NCBI GenBank assembly: GCA_022823505.1
Contig: JAJEIA010000086.1
Location: 1 to 60,398 of the forward strand
DNA from: Dehalococcoidia bacterium
GTDB lineage: Bacteria; Chloroflexota; Dehalococcoidia; Lucifugimonadales; UBA3495
Length of the DNA: 60,398 nucleotides
Direction: 5' to 3'
Positions 1 to 8,909 of the stretch are shown here, in pieces (position 1 is the stretch's first letter; the number at the start of each line of letters is the position of its first letter). Position numbers and translations under genes: made by a program. Under the pieces are notes generated by a model that worked only from the letters and a program-made list of their open reading frames with translations, was not told where the DNA came from and made no database searches.

Positions 1-352
<352 letters not shown>

Positions 353-451
353 CACGCTAAGAGCTTCTAATTCTCTTGGCTCGGTTCTAATCATCCCATT
401 GATTACCAGGTTCAGATTTCCTGTTCAGTTGCGGGCGCAAAAGCGCCTCGA

Positions 452-526
452 CGCGGGGTGGAGCAGTGGCAGCTCGTCGGGCTCATAACCCGAAGGTCGT
501 TGGTTCGAGTCCAACCCCCGCTACCA
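452..526 (+). tRNA. Initiator tRNA-fMet (CAT anticodon), CCA encoded
   Basis: A 75-nt cloverleaf can be drawn: acceptor CGCGGGG pairing with CCCCGC, D arm GAGC/GCTC, anticodon loop CTCATAA, T arm with GGTTCGAGTCC, and encoded CCA at 524-526. Initiator hallmarks are visible: three consecutive G-C pairs at the bottom of the anticodon stem (GGG/CCC) and an unpaired first acceptor position. That mismatch is C1-U72 here, where the textbook initiator has C1-A72. It follows the 23S gene by 100 bases and precedes a hairpin, so it probably ends the rRNA transcript. Confidence 0.95.
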
Positions 527-541
527 AATCCAGCAAGAACG

Positions 542-570
542 AACCCCCGGGAAACCGGGGGTTTCGCTTT
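542..570 (+). terminator. Terminator hairpin after the tRNA
   Basis: Stem AACCCCCGG (542-550), GAAA loop (551-554), stem CCGGGGGTT (555-563), then TCGCTTT. The 9-bp stem with a GNRA-type loop is very stable, but the following U tract is poor, so it may need extra factors. It sits right after the tRNA-fMet gene and likely ends the rRNA/tRNA transcript. Confidence 0.75.
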
Positions 571-596
571 GACGTCCTTCTCCGAGGTGTCTCACG

Positions 597-1442
597 ATGA
601 AACGGGATGATTATCTAGCTGATAAAGATGTGGCCGGTTTCGTGCTGTGGGCCGGTCATTTGGTACGAGGCGAGTGGGGGTTGCGGCATTCCTATGCAGG
701 AAAACGTGGCAGCGGGTCTCGTTTCCAATGTAGCACGCTGTACGAAGCCTATGGGCAGTATCGTTGGCCCGACGACCGTAGATGGGAGTCAGCGGACCAG
801 ACTATGGATAGGTTCGATGGTTACCGTCGTAGATTCAACGAAATTGGCGCTATATCGACCCCAGCTGATCGCCAGGCTTTCTATGACATTGCGCATGAAA
901 TCGCCCGCTGGGGAGGCATCAACAGGCTTCGCGTAGATTCATACGGGAATTGGGGTGGTATGACGCCTGCGAAGTTTCGGGGGCACATTGATGAAATCAA
1001 GCGGAAACTCGACCCTGCCAAAGCCGACACGGATGACCTGCCAGGTTCGCTGCGTATGGGATCGGGATTCAGCAAGATTTACGCGGCGCTAATACTTGGA
1101 TTACCCATTTACGACAGCAGGGTAGGCTGCGCACACACCTGTCTGGTTCGCTTGTACTGCCGGGATGCCGCCCTGTCCATTACGCCAACGTTTCTGAATC
1201 TGGGGATGCCCGAACCTTATGGCAATAAGGAAGGCAGATGCAAACAGACGATTAGCCGCGAGCAAAGCCAAGAGTACGCAAAAGCCAACCTGCAATTTGC
1301 GTGGCTGATGCAAGCGCTGGTTGCAGATCCCGGTGATTTCGAGAACGTTCTTGAATCCCGCCGCGTGGATGCCCTGCAATCAGCGTTGTTTATGCTGGGC
1401 TACACCTCGCTCCTAGATAACGCGGTAGTCAAAACCCGCTGA
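597..1442 (+). CDS. Hypothetical protein, possible DNA-glycosylase-like fold, lower GC
   Basis: 281 aa, ATG start 27 bases after the tRNA hairpin. I do not recognise it with certainty. Two stretches look like conserved blocks of a family of uncharacterised proteins: MGSGFSKIYAALI...LPIYDSRVG at ~154-177 and a C-terminal block with ANLQFAWLMQ (~231-240) and LFMLGY (~266-271). The arrangement recalls helix-hairpin-helix glycosylase-like (OGG-fold) hypothetical proteins, but this is a weak memory match and no catalytic residue can be assigned. Base composition and codon use are visibly less GC-rich than in every neighbouring gene, and the gene sits immediately 3' of a tRNA, both compatible with horizontal acquisition. 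It converges with the CoA-transferase gene (13-base gap). Confidence 0.8.
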   Translation: MKRDDYLADKDVAGFVLWAGHLVRGEWGLRHSYAGKRGSGSRFQCSTLYEAYGQYRWPDDRRWESADQTMDRFDGYRRRFNEIGAISTPADRQAFYDIAHEIARWGGINRLRVDSYGNWGGMTPAKFRGHIDEIKRKLDPAKADTDDLPGSLRMGSGFSKIYAALILGLPIYDSRVGCAHTCLVRLYCRDAALSITPTFLNLGMPEPYGNKEGRCKQTISREQSQEYAKANLQFAWLMQALVADPGDFENVLESRRVDALQSALFMLGYTSLLDNAVVKTR

Positions 1443-1455
1443 GAGATGCCAGACC

Positions 1456-2703
1456 TCAGATCACGCCGCGCGCTTCCAGATCACATAGCATGTCCGGCGC
1501 CATACCCAGCAATTCCCCGTACACCAGTTGGTTGTCATGACCCACGGCAACGGAACCGCGCCAGATCTTCCCAGGCGTTCCTGAGAGCTTGGGGACGATC
1601 CCCACGCCTTTCACCGTCCGCTCCAGTTGGCCATCGTGCCATGCGGCGTGTACGCCCCGCCGTTGGTAATGCGGGTTTGCGGCCATCTCCTCGGCGTTCA
1701 TGATCCGGCTGCAGCCAACCTGCGCTTCGTTGAAAATTCTTACTACCTCGTCCACCGTCCGGTCTTCCACCCATCCGCGCAGGATCGCGTCGAACTCGAT
1801 GCCCTCCGGCGAATTGACGTTGCGGCGCGCTGAGACCCATTTCTCTTCATCGGGATCCAAACCCAGCACGCCGCACACTCTCGCATAAACCGCTGGCCCC
1901 ACGGCTGCGATCACCACCCAACCGTCACTGGCCTGGAAGGTGTCCCATGGCTGCGCATTCCCCGCCTTGTTGCCGGCCCGCTCGCGTACCAGACCCAGCT
2001 CATGGTAGGCGACCATGGTCCCCGAAAGGATGCGATGCACGGCCTCGAATTGCGCGAGGTCGATGACCTGGCCCTCCCCGGTACGCTGCGCGTGTATATA
2101 TGCCGCCAACGATGACCACAGGCAGAACAGCGCGGTGATATAGTCGGCCGTCCAGGGAACCGCCCGCGTGGGTGGCTCCGGTTCCGGGTTGCCGATCAAG
2201 TTCATCATTCCGCCGAAAGCCTGGGCGGTGAAATCGTAGGATGCCCGCCCGACGTATTCGGCGTCGCCCTCCTGGCCGTACCCGGACACGTGGCAAATCA
2301 CGATTTGCGGGTTGGCGGCCAGTACCGTGTCGTCGTCCAGGCCCCATTTGTCGTAGGTGCGAGCCTTGGAACTTTCCATCCAGATGTCGGCGCGCTGCAA
2401 GAGGTTCAGGAAGATGCCCCGACCCTCCGGCGTGCTGAAGTCCAGGGTGGTGTGGAACATGTTCCGGTGGTCCTGGATCCAGGAACTGGCCACCTGGACG
2501 CCGCTCGGAGACTCGATGGGAAACTCCGCGTGCCTCCAGTCCTCGCCGCCGCCGGGCCGCTCGATGTGGATCACCTCGGCGCCCATGTCCGCCGCCATTC
2601 CCGCTGCCACCGGCTCAGCCACGATGGTGCCGGTGGACAATATGCGCACCCCCTGTAGCGGCCCGAATTGCTCCGGCACCAGGTTTGGTTCGACAGGATC
2701 CAT
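1456..2703 (-). CDS. CaiB/BaiF CoA-transferase family protein
   Basis: 415 aa, ATG start. Class III CoA-transferases move CoA between acyl-CoA and a free acid. The N-terminal block (LQGVRILSTGTIVAEP, ~16-31), the ADMGAEVIHIERPGG nucleotide-fold segment (~38-52) and the TGEGQVIDLAQFEAV segment (~208-222) are diagnostic. Asp187 in WTADYITAL is placed where the family's catalytic aspartate lies. Full length for the family. It is the last gene of a minus-strand run of CoA-transferase, LLM-oxidoreductase and small-monooxygenase genes, separated from Uma2 by ~225 bases containing a hairpin. Substrate unknown. Confidence 0.93.
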   Translation of the reverse strand: MDPVEPNLVPEQFGPLQGVRILSTGTIVAEPVAAGMAADMGAEVIHIERPGGGEDWRHAEFPIESPSGVQVASSWIQDHRNMFHTTLDFSTPEGRGIFLNLLQRADIWMESSKARTYDKWGLDDDTVLAANPQIVICHVSGYGQEGDAEYVGRASYDFTAQAFGGMMNLIGNPEPEPPTRAVPWTADYITALFCLWSSLAAYIHAQRTGEGQVIDLAQFEAVHRILSGTMVAYHELGLVRERAGNKAGNAQPWDTFQASDGWVVIAAVGPAVYARVCGVLGLDPDEEKWVSARRNVNSPEGIEFDAILRGWVEDRTVDEVVRIFNEAQVGCSRIMNAEEMAANPHYQRRGVHAAWHDGQLERTVKGVGIVPKLSGTPGKIWRGSVAVGHDNQLVYGELLGMAPDMLCDLEARGVI

Positions 2704-2796
2704 TTTGCGAACTCCTTCGGGAAAGAGTAGCCGGGAACGGCGTCAATATATCAGGCCGGAGACGATGCTCTGAGCGCCGGCGACGGCTACATGCGT

Positions 2797-2819
2797 AACC
2801 CCCGGCACGACCGGGGGTT
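2797..2819. terminator. Palindromic hairpin between Uma2 and CoA-transferase genes
   Basis: AACCCCCGG and CCGGGGGTT arms around a 5-base loop. The arms are identical to those of the hairpin after the tRNA at 542-563. On the minus strand it lies downstream of the Uma2 gene (2928-3569) and upstream of the CoA-transferase gene, so it may end the Uma2 transcript, but there is no U tract. Confidence 0.5.
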
Positions 2820-2927
2820 ATCGTCGCCAACCCCGACCGCGCGTCCCAGCGACCCGGCTCCGGTCGCCGACAGTTTGGGGGTGGGTGAAGGACTTGGTTT
2901 GCGAAGCGCCGGACCGGTCGTGAGCGT

Positions 2928-3569
2928 CTAATCCCGGTCAAATGTCCATCGGCCAATCTCGAACTCAAAGCCCGGCAGTACGTCCTCGCCGCACAGCATA
3001 ACCGGGTTTTCCAGCGTCACCGGCTCCGGTTGGCCCGCACGATAGATATATGCCCGGCGGCCCGGCGGGTCTATGAGCCAGCCCAGCAGCGCCCCGTTCT
3101 GCATGTAAAGCTGCATCTTGGCGTGCAGCGGAGCCAGATTGTCGGTACCGGAGCGAATCTCGATCACGAAATCCGGGCAAGTGGGAATTGGGTCCCCAGG
3201 GATGGGCGGATTTGCAGCCAACCGTTCCGGGGAGATCCAGGCCGCATTGGGTACCAACACGCCGCCGGTGACCGGCATACGATAGAAGGCGTTGGAACCG
3301 GTGGCCATTCCGCCGAAATCCCGCGCCCACAGATTCAGTTCCGTTGCGGTGTCATTCTCGTGGGCCCCACCCGGATGATTTACGGGTGGCACGGCGATTA
3401 TCTCCCCTTCCGGAGTCAGTTCGTATTGCCATATGCTCTGGCTGTTCCGGTTGCAGAACCTGCTGAACACGTGCTCCATTTCCGGCCCGGTGACCGAAAT
3501 TCCCAAGTCACGCAGGTCGATGACCAGCGAGCCGTCCGGAGCGATGCGCGGGTTTGAAGCAGTGGGCAT
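2928..3569 (-). CDS. Uma2 family (DUF820) putative endonuclease
   Basis: 213 aa from the ATG at 3569 (MPTASN); the open frame continues upstream but that part overlaps the next gene and does not look like this family. The PD-(D/E)XK-like core is recognisable: a PVNHPGGAHEN segment, LVPNAAWIS, CPDFVIEIRSGTDNLAPLHAKMQLYMQNGALLGWLIDP, with PDxxxEI...KMxxY as the usual Uma2 pattern. Uma2 proteins are abundant in Chloroflexota and Cyanobacteria; their biological role is unsettled. It lies 29 bases downstream of the monooxygenase gene and may be co-transcribed with it. Confidence 0.88.
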   Translation of the reverse strand: MPTASNPRIAPDGSLVIDLRDLGISVTGPEMEHVFSRFCNRNSQSIWQYELTPEGEIIAVPPVNHPGGAHENDTATELNLWARDFGGMATGSNAFYRMPVTGGVLVPNAAWISPERLAANPPIPGDPIPTCPDFVIEIRSGTDNLAPLHAKMQLYMQNGALLGWLIDPPGRRAYIYRAGQPEPVTLENPVMLCGEDVLPGFEFEIGRWTFDRD

Positions 3570-3598
3570 AATGAACCCCGGCTTGCCTACGCTCGGAG

Positions 3599-3928
3599 TC
3601 AGTCCGCTGCCGCGGCGGCCCCGGAGGCCTCCAGCCGGTGCACCACTTCGTACGTGTGGAACTCGCCGGGACCCAGCAGGAAATCGGGCGGCCCGCCGGC
3701 GTGGGCGGAACGGAAAGCATCGCTCCTGGTCCAGGTGTGGTGGTCTTCCTCGGTCTCCCAATGGGTTACCACCAGGAACTCCTCGTGGTCTGGTGTCTTG
3801 TGCATCTTCCACAGCTCAAAGCTGATGAACCCGGAATGATCCTGGACCGATCCGCGAGCTTTGAACATCTCTTCCAGGGTGTCTCCGAAGCCGGTCTTGA
3901 CCTTTATTCGGTTGGTGGCGATAAACAT
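3599..3928 (-). CDS. Antibiotic biosynthesis monooxygenase (ABM/IsdG-like) domain protein
   Basis: 109 aa, ATG start with an AAGGAG Shine-Dalgarno sequence just upstream. The single ferredoxin-like ABM fold is supported by MFIATNRIKVKTGFGDTLEE, the central SGFISFELWK strand and the EFLVVTHWETEEDHHTW segment. Relatives act as small cofactor-free monooxygenases or heme-degrading enzymes, usually as dimers. Position between LLM oxidoreductase genes suggests an accessory oxidative step. Final residues are a short Ala/Asp tail. Substrate cannot be assigned. Confidence 0.87.
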   Translation of the reverse strand: MFIATNRIKVKTGFGDTLEEMFKARGSVQDHSGFISFELWKMHKTPDHEEFLVVTHWETEEDHHTWTRSDAFRSAHAGGPPDFLLGPGEFHTYEVVHRLEASGAAAAAD

Positions 3929-3938
3929 TTTGTCTCCT

Positions 3939-5069
3939 TTAGGTGGCGGTGGCGTTCGCGTCGTTCTGGTCGTCGGGATTCAGATCGGCCAGTTGCGGCA
4001 GCGTCTCGGTCGCCAGCAGTTCCAGCGAGCGCAGCCCCTTGGCCCGCTCCGTTCCCCAGTCGTGGCAGAGCATGAGCAGAGTGCCGAACCCGCCCGTGTC
4101 ATCGTATAGTTCGCGGATTTGCCGCGCGCATTCGTCGGGGTCGCCCACGATCCAGAAGTTTTCCAGCATGTACTCGGGCGTTAGTGCCGAGTTGGGTAGG
4201 TCCGGGTCGATCTTGATCCCGTCCAGTCCGCGCTGACCGTGTCCGAGCAACGGTATGAAATAGGTGTCGAAGGTCCGCGCTGGCGGGCCGTTCATCACAT
4301 CCGCCACCGCCTGTTCGGTGGTTTCTCCGACGTAGACTTCCCGGGCGATGCGCCACTGGTTCCGCGAGACCTGCCGGCCCGCTGATTGGGCTCCCTTGGA
4401 GTACGCGTTCCAGTGGTTGGGCAGATGGGAGGCGTGCAGGAAAAGCGTGCTCATCGGCCACCAGCCCATCTCGCCGGCGACCTCCAGGGTCGGCGACGAT
4501 GGGCTGCTTCCGGCGACAGCGATGGGCGGGTGTGGTTTCTGGTAGGGCCGCATGTGGTAGGCCAGGCCCATTTCCGGACGCGCTTCGGGGAGACGGACCG
4601 TGTAATAGTCGCCCTCATGGCGAACATCCGCCGGGTTTTCCGTCGTCCACATCTTCAGGATGACGTTCGCCGCCTCGCGCATCCGGTCCCGCTGCTGACC
4701 CGACTGCCGGTCCATGCCGAACATCTCCGAGTCGGTCGGCACACCGCCGGATCCGATGCCGAAGAAGAACCTTCCCCGCGCCAAATGGTCCAGCATGGCC
4801 ATCCGATGCGCGATCATGATCGGATCGTGAAAGGCCAGCAGGGAAACCCCAGTGCCCATCACCAGGTCTTTGGTCACTCCCAGCGCCCGGGCGATGAACA
4901 GGTCCGGAGCCGGCATGTTCTCCCACTCAGTGGTAAAGTGCTCGCCGATCCACGCCTCGGAATACCCGAGCTCGTCGGCGTAAGCCATCAGCTCCAGGTC
5001 TTCGTCGTAGGTATCCGCGTGCAGTCGCCCCGGCGGATGCAGCGGCATGTTGAACAGGCCCAGTTTCAT
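3939..5069 (-). CDS. LLM class flavin-dependent oxidoreductase (limonene monooxygenase-like)
   Basis: 376 aa from the ATG at 5069 (MKLGLFNMPLH); an upstream in-frame ATG at 5150 would overlap the neighbouring gene. Bacterial luciferase-like TIM barrel: YADELGYSEAWIGEHFTTEW (~32-51), GTGVSLLAFHDPIMIAHRMAMLDHLARGRFFFGIGSG (~75-111) and a C-terminal GDPDECARQI block. The length and C-terminus resemble group A two-component monooxygenases using reduced FMN or F420. It is 13 bases downstream of a second LLM gene and 10 bases upstream of the ABM gene: one operon. Substrate unknown. Confidence 0.92.
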   Translation of the reverse strand: MKLGLFNMPLHPPGRLHADTYDEDLELMAYADELGYSEAWIGEHFTTEWENMPAPDLFIARALGVTKDLVMGTGVSLLAFHDPIMIAHRMAMLDHLARGRFFFGIGSGGVPTDSEMFGMDRQSGQQRDRMREAANVILKMWTTENPADVRHEGDYYTVRLPEARPEMGLAYHMRPYQKPHPPIAVAGSSPSSPTLEVAGEMGWWPMSTLFLHASHLPNHWNAYSKGAQSAGRQVSRNQWRIAREVYVGETTEQAVADVMNGPPARTFDTYFIPLLGHGQRGLDGIKIDPDLPNSALTPEYMLENFWIVGDPDECARQIRELYDDTGGFGTLLMLCHDWGTERAKGLRSLELLATETLPQLADLNPDDQNDANATAT

Positions 5070-5082
5070 GGCGCTACTCCGG

Positions 5083-6033
5083 TCAGATAGATTGCGCGAC
5101 TTTGCCCAGGAGGTTGATGGTCTGTTCCATGTCCGCCGCCGGGTCGTCACTGGCGGTCACCGGCGTGACCAGCAGTTCGGAGATACCCATGTCGAGCATG
5201 GCCACCATGCGCTCTCCCACGGTATCGGCGTCGCCGGTCAGCACGGTGGCCTCGATCATGGCGTCGCTCCACGTCTCTTCGGCCACTTCCGGGTAACCGG
5301 CGGCCGCCCACATCTGCTGGTAGAAGGGAAGTCGCGGGTAGTTGGACAGCTGCTGTTGCACCGCCAGCCGAGTTGCGTCGGGATTGTCGCTGATGCAAAC
5401 GGGCGCGTGCGCGATCAATGGGGGAGTGTCCCGACCGGCCTGGTCGGATCCCCGCCGCATGGCCGGCAACGCCTTGTCCCGCAGGTACACCGCCGGGCTC
5501 ACCCAACTGATGGCGCCGTCGGCTAGTTCGCCGCACAATTCATACGAGCCTTCCTGCAACGCTGACGCCATCACCGGCACGTCCACGGGTCTGGGGATGC
5601 TGGCGTGGGCGGTGTATTCCTGTCCGTCGAAATCCACCGTGCCTTCGTGCAGCAGAGCCCGCAGAATTTGCAGGTACTCACGCAGGTTGGTCAGCGGCGC
5701 GCGCAGGTTGAAGCCGAACATCGAGCGCATGGTCGGCCGGTGGCTGGGACCCACGCCCAGCCGCAGCCGCCCGGGTGCCAGTTGGTCCAGCACCTGCACT
5801 TGCTGGGCGGCCACGATGGGATGCCGAGGGTAGGTCGGGACAATGGAGGTCCCGAATACGATGCTGTCGGTCTGCACCGCCGCCGCCGCGAAAAGAGTCA
5901 GCGCGTCAAGGCCGGTGCCGCCGGTGGTGAGCCATGCGGCGTGAGCGCCGGCCGCTTCCGCGCGGCGCATGAGATCGAGAGACGCTTCGGCGTTCGGCGC
6001 TCCCGCGTGGATGCCGATCCTTTTGGTGGGCAT
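5083..6033 (-). CDS. LLM class flavin/F420-dependent oxidoreductase
   Basis: 316 aa from the ATG at 6033 (MPTKRIGIHAG); the frame stays open upstream into a palindromic repeat, which argues against a longer protein. LLM signature: MRRAEAAGAHAAWLTTGG, FGTSIVPTYPRHPIVAAQQVQVLDQLAPGRLRLGVGPSHRP and a late GDADTVGERM segment. Size and motifs fit F420-dependent members such as methylene-H4MPT reductase-like or glucose-6-phosphate dehydrogenase-like enzymes, but cofactor choice cannot be settled here. First gene of the LLM-LLM-ABM-Uma2 run. Confidence 0.92.
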   Translation of the reverse strand: MPTKRIGIHAGAPNAEASLDLMRRAEAAGAHAAWLTTGGTGLDALTLFAAAAVQTDSIVFGTSIVPTYPRHPIVAAQQVQVLDQLAPGRLRLGVGPSHRPTMRSMFGFNLRAPLTNLREYLQILRALLHEGTVDFDGQEYTAHASIPRPVDVPVMASALQEGSYELCGELADGAISWVSPAVYLRDKALPAMRRGSDQAGRDTPPLIAHAPVCISDNPDATRLAVQQQLSNYPRLPFYQQMWAAAGYPEVAEETWSDAMIEATVLTGDADTVGERMVAMLDMGISELLVTPVTASDDPAADMEQTINLLGKVAQSI

Positions 6034-6097
6034 TGCAATACCTCGTTCAAATGGTTCCGGGTTTCGCATTATCCTAACATCGGCCATGCAATTTGTA

Positions 6098-6123
6098 GAG
6101 GACGGGATTGCATTCCCGTCCTC
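6098..6123. repeat. Short palindromic intergenic repeat
   Basis: Arms GAGGACGGGA (6098-6107) and TCCCGTCCTC (6114-6123) around a 6-base centre. It lies in the ~120-base space between the second CoA-transferase gene and the LLM gene, where it could act as a terminator or processing site on the minus strand. The shape (perfect GC-rich arms flanking an AT-rich centre) matches the other palindromic elements at 24805 and 50960. Confidence 0.7.
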
Positions 6124-6151
6124 CAGCAAGAAAGGCGAAGTGACCGCGGGA

Positions 6152-7450
6152 TCAGCCGACCCCCGGCGCGTAATCGGTTCCGACATGCCCTGCCGCCACG
6201 AACCCCGCGTACTCCTCTTCGGAGTATCCCAGCAGTTCTCGATAGACGTACTCGTTGTCCTGCCCGAACATCACCGGACCGCGATGGATGCCCAACGGCG
6301 TTTCGGACATTTTGTACAGCGGGCCTGGGTACAGATGCGTGCCGCAATCCTCCTGGTACGCCTCCTCGAAAAACTCTCGGGATCGAATGTGGGGGTCGGC
6401 GAATGCGTCGGCCTGGTTCATCACCGCGCCGGCGGGGATGCCACGCTCTTGCAGCGCGTTCATCGCTGCTTCCGGCGAGCGGTCGCGGGTCCACGCCTGG
6501 ATGACGCGATCAATGTCAGCCTGGCGGGCATGGCGACCCTCCGCGCTCGCGAGGTTCGGGTCGCCTTTCAGGTCCACCGCACCGATCACGTCGCACAGCG
6601 CTCGCCACTGGTCGTCGCTGTAAACCGTGATGACCACCCACCGGTTCTCGCCGGCGCACGGATAGCAGTTCTGCAACGCGCGCGGATGGCGGTTCCCCAG
6701 CGTTTCGTGGGTGCGCCCGTTCATCGCGAAGTCCAGGTAGTACTCTCCCAGGAATGGGAAAACGTTCTCCGCCTGGCCCAATTCCACCAACTGGCCCTCA
6801 CCCGTCCGTTTCCGATGCCGGAGCGCGGCCAACACCGCGAACGCTCCCTGGGCGCCGCCGGCCGCGTCGGACATCAGCACGGTGGTGTTGTAGGACGGGT
6901 CGGTATCCTCGTAACCCCGCAGCATGGTGTGCCCGACGACACCTTCGATATGCACCCCGTGGGCCCGGAAGTCGCGGTAGGGGCCGTCGCTGCCGTAGGC
7001 GGGCATCCGCAGCATGATGATGTCGGCCTTCACGGCCCGCAGCGACTCGTAGGAGATGCCGAGTTTCTCCATGGTCTCGGTGGGGTTGTTTTCGATCAAC
7101 ACATCGCTGATCGCCACCAGCCGGTCGAAGATCTCGCGTCCGCCCGGGTCCAGCAGGTTCACGGTCATGCTGCGCTTGTTGCGGGCGTGGGAGTTGAACA
7201 TCGGCGACCGGTTGAAGGGCCGGTCACCCGGCACGCGACCTGGCGTCCCTCCCGAGTACAGCGGCAAATTGTCGATGGTTGCCTGGGTCAGGTGTGGAGC
7301 CGCGCCGCGCGTCAATGGTACAAAGGTCTTGGTCGATTCGACGCGGATCACCTCGGCCCCCAGGTCGGCCAGAAACGACCCGCAGTAGGGCCCGGCCCAC
7401 ACCACGGTGATCTCCAGCACTCGCAGACCTTCCAGCGGCAGGCGCGGCAT
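6152..7450 (-). CDS. CaiB/BaiF CoA-transferase family protein
   Basis: 432 aa from the ATG at 7450 (MPRLPLEGLRVLEIT). A GTG three codons upstream (7459) overlaps the previous stop; the ATG leaves one base between the genes and is preferred, though the choice is not certain. WAGPYCGSFLADLGAEVIRVES is the CoA-transferase N-terminal fold, and Asp195 in LMSDAAGGAQGAFAVLAAL sits at the catalytic position; RTGEGQLVELGQAE follows. It is directly coupled to the upstream CoA-transferase, suggesting a paired or heteromeric enzyme. Confidence 0.93.
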   Translation of the reverse strand: MPRLPLEGLRVLEITVVWAGPYCGSFLADLGAEVIRVESTKTFVPLTRGAAPHLTQATIDNLPLYSGGTPGRVPGDRPFNRSPMFNSHARNKRSMTVNLLDPGGREIFDRLVAISDVLIENNPTETMEKLGISYESLRAVKADIIMLRMPAYGSDGPYRDFRAHGVHIEGVVGHTMLRGYEDTDPSYNTTVLMSDAAGGAQGAFAVLAALRHRKRTGEGQLVELGQAENVFPFLGEYYLDFAMNGRTHETLGNRHPRALQNCYPCAGENRWVVITVYSDDQWRALCDVIGAVDLKGDPNLASAEGRHARQADIDRVIQAWTRDRSPEAAMNALQERGIPAGAVMNQADAFADPHIRSREFFEEAYQEDCGTHLYPGPLYKMSETPLGIHRGPVMFGQDNEYVYRELLGYSEEEYAGFVAAGHVGTDYAPGVG

Positions 7451-7451
7451 C

Positions 7452-8732
7452 CTAATCACCCGCTCCGCTGAGCGAAATCACCCGGGCAGCGTGGAGTCTG
7501 CCAATGTCCGCGTCGGAATAGCCGAGCTCGCGCAGCACTTCCGCCGTGTGCTGCCCCAGCAGCGGCGCCGTCCTTCTCAACCGCCATGGCGAGGCGTTCA
7601 TGATGAACGGGCGACCGGGGTAGCGCAGATGACCCGCGGCTGGGTGGTCCCCCTCGGCAAACACGCCCCGCGCATTGAACGACGGGTCCACGTCAAGGTC
7701 CGCCATGGTGTTGATTGGGCCTGAAAGCACGCGGTTCTCCTGGGCGGTTTGCCACGCTTCGGCTCTCGTCCGCTCCAGTATCCACGGGAGGAAGTGACCT
7801 CCTTCGAATTCCTCCTGCATCTCGGGGTCGCCCTGCGAGGAGGGGTCCTTCCACCGGTCTTCGGTCAGCTCGCGAGGATTGCCCAGCATCGCCACCGCCC
7901 GCGGAAAATACATGCGGCTGCCGTTGATCTGCAGGTACCCATCCAAGCAGGGATACACCGCGTTCGGGTAGCCGCCCGACCCGCCCGAGGCTGGCCGGTG
8001 GCTCAGTTCCCCGGTGTACTGGTGCGCCAGCAGCGCGCTCTGGCGACGGTCGACCGACCCCAGCTGCGTTTCCAATATGGCAACGTCTATGTGCTGCCCG
8101 GTCGGTACGTCCTGGTCCACATCCGTGCAGAACGAACCGGCCAAAACGGCGCCCATGGTCGCAACGGCCGCCACCGCGCCCGCCTGGTACAGCCCAACGT
8201 TTCCGCCCAGCTTCAGCGGCTCGCGGTCGGCCAGGCCGGTCGAGTGCATTTCGCCGCCCATGCCATAGAAGACGATCTCCGAGCCGCGATAGTCGCGGTA
8301 CGGGCCGGTCTGCCCGAAGTTGGAAATGCTGGTGTAGACAATCGCCGGGTTGACGGCTCGCAGCCGCTCGTAACCGATGCCCAACCGGTCGGCTACTCCC
8401 GGCCGGAAACTCTCGACCACAATATCGGCCCATGCCCCAAGACGATCTACGATGGATCCCGCGCCACCCTGCTTGAGGTCGAGGGCAATGCCCCGCTTGT
8501 TGGTGTTCAGGTGCAGGAACTGGGCGCTTTTTTCCGGATGCGGTTCATCGCCCGGGTACGGCCCCATGCGCCGCGCCCCGTCACCCTCAGGCGGCCGTTC
8601 CACCTTGATCACGTCCGCGCCGTAGTCGGCCAGCAACTTGGTGCAATACGGCCCGGCCACGTAGTGGGTGAAGTCCAGGACTTTGAGGCCGGTCAGGGCG
8701 CCTTCAGGCATACTCATGATCTGCGTTTCCAT
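7452..8732 (-). CDS. CaiB/BaiF CoA-transferase family protein, catalytic Asp apparently replaced
   Basis: 426 aa, ATG at 8732; the next in-frame ATGs are codons 6 and 8. LTGLKVLDFTHYVAGPYCTKLLADYGADVIKVERPPEGD is a typical class III N-terminus. In the segment where most members have GDYxxG, this protein reads GLYQAG (L181-Y182-Q183-A184-G185), so the usual aspartate is Leu. The C-terminal GQHIDVAILETQ motif is retained. Some actinobacterial and Chloroflexota paralogues share this change, so it may mark a subfamily or a non-catalytic partner of the adjacent gene. First gene of a two-gene unit. Confidence 0.92.
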   Translation of the reverse strand: METQIMSMPEGALTGLKVLDFTHYVAGPYCTKLLADYGADVIKVERPPEGDGARRMGPYPGDEPHPEKSAQFLHLNTNKRGIALDLKQGGAGSIVDRLGAWADIVVESFRPGVADRLGIGYERLRAVNPAIVYTSISNFGQTGPYRDYRGSEIVFYGMGGEMHSTGLADREPLKLGGNVGLYQAGAVAAVATMGAVLAGSFCTDVDQDVPTGQHIDVAILETQLGSVDRRQSALLAHQYTGELSHRPASGGSGGYPNAVYPCLDGYLQINGSRMYFPRAVAMLGNPRELTEDRWKDPSSQGDPEMQEEFEGGHFLPWILERTRAEAWQTAQENRVLSGPINTMADLDVDPSFNARGVFAEGDHPAAGHLRYPGRPFIMNASPWRLRRTAPLLGQHTAEVLRELGYSDADIGRLHAARVISLSGAGD

Positions 8733-8909
8733 CGCGCCGGATGCGCTACCATTGCATAATTCGCGGTACCGGTCAACTTGGAAGGTAGGTAGGATCCCCC
8801 GGTGTTGTGTAGACTTTGGAAGTGAATCCAGGCAACGGACCTATCGCAGTTCGCTGGTGCGCCGGATACCGACATCGCGGCCAGTCGCACCCCCTCGACA
8901 AGGAAACAA

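Noticed and set aside
355-451. Possible 5S rRNA between 23S and tRNA
   Set aside because: Too short (97 bases) and lacks 5S conserved segments.
5969-7471. 500-codon plus-strand open frame over the CoA-transferase and LLM genes
   Set aside because: Antisense shadow of high-GC genes; composition rich in Arg/His/Val with no family motifs.
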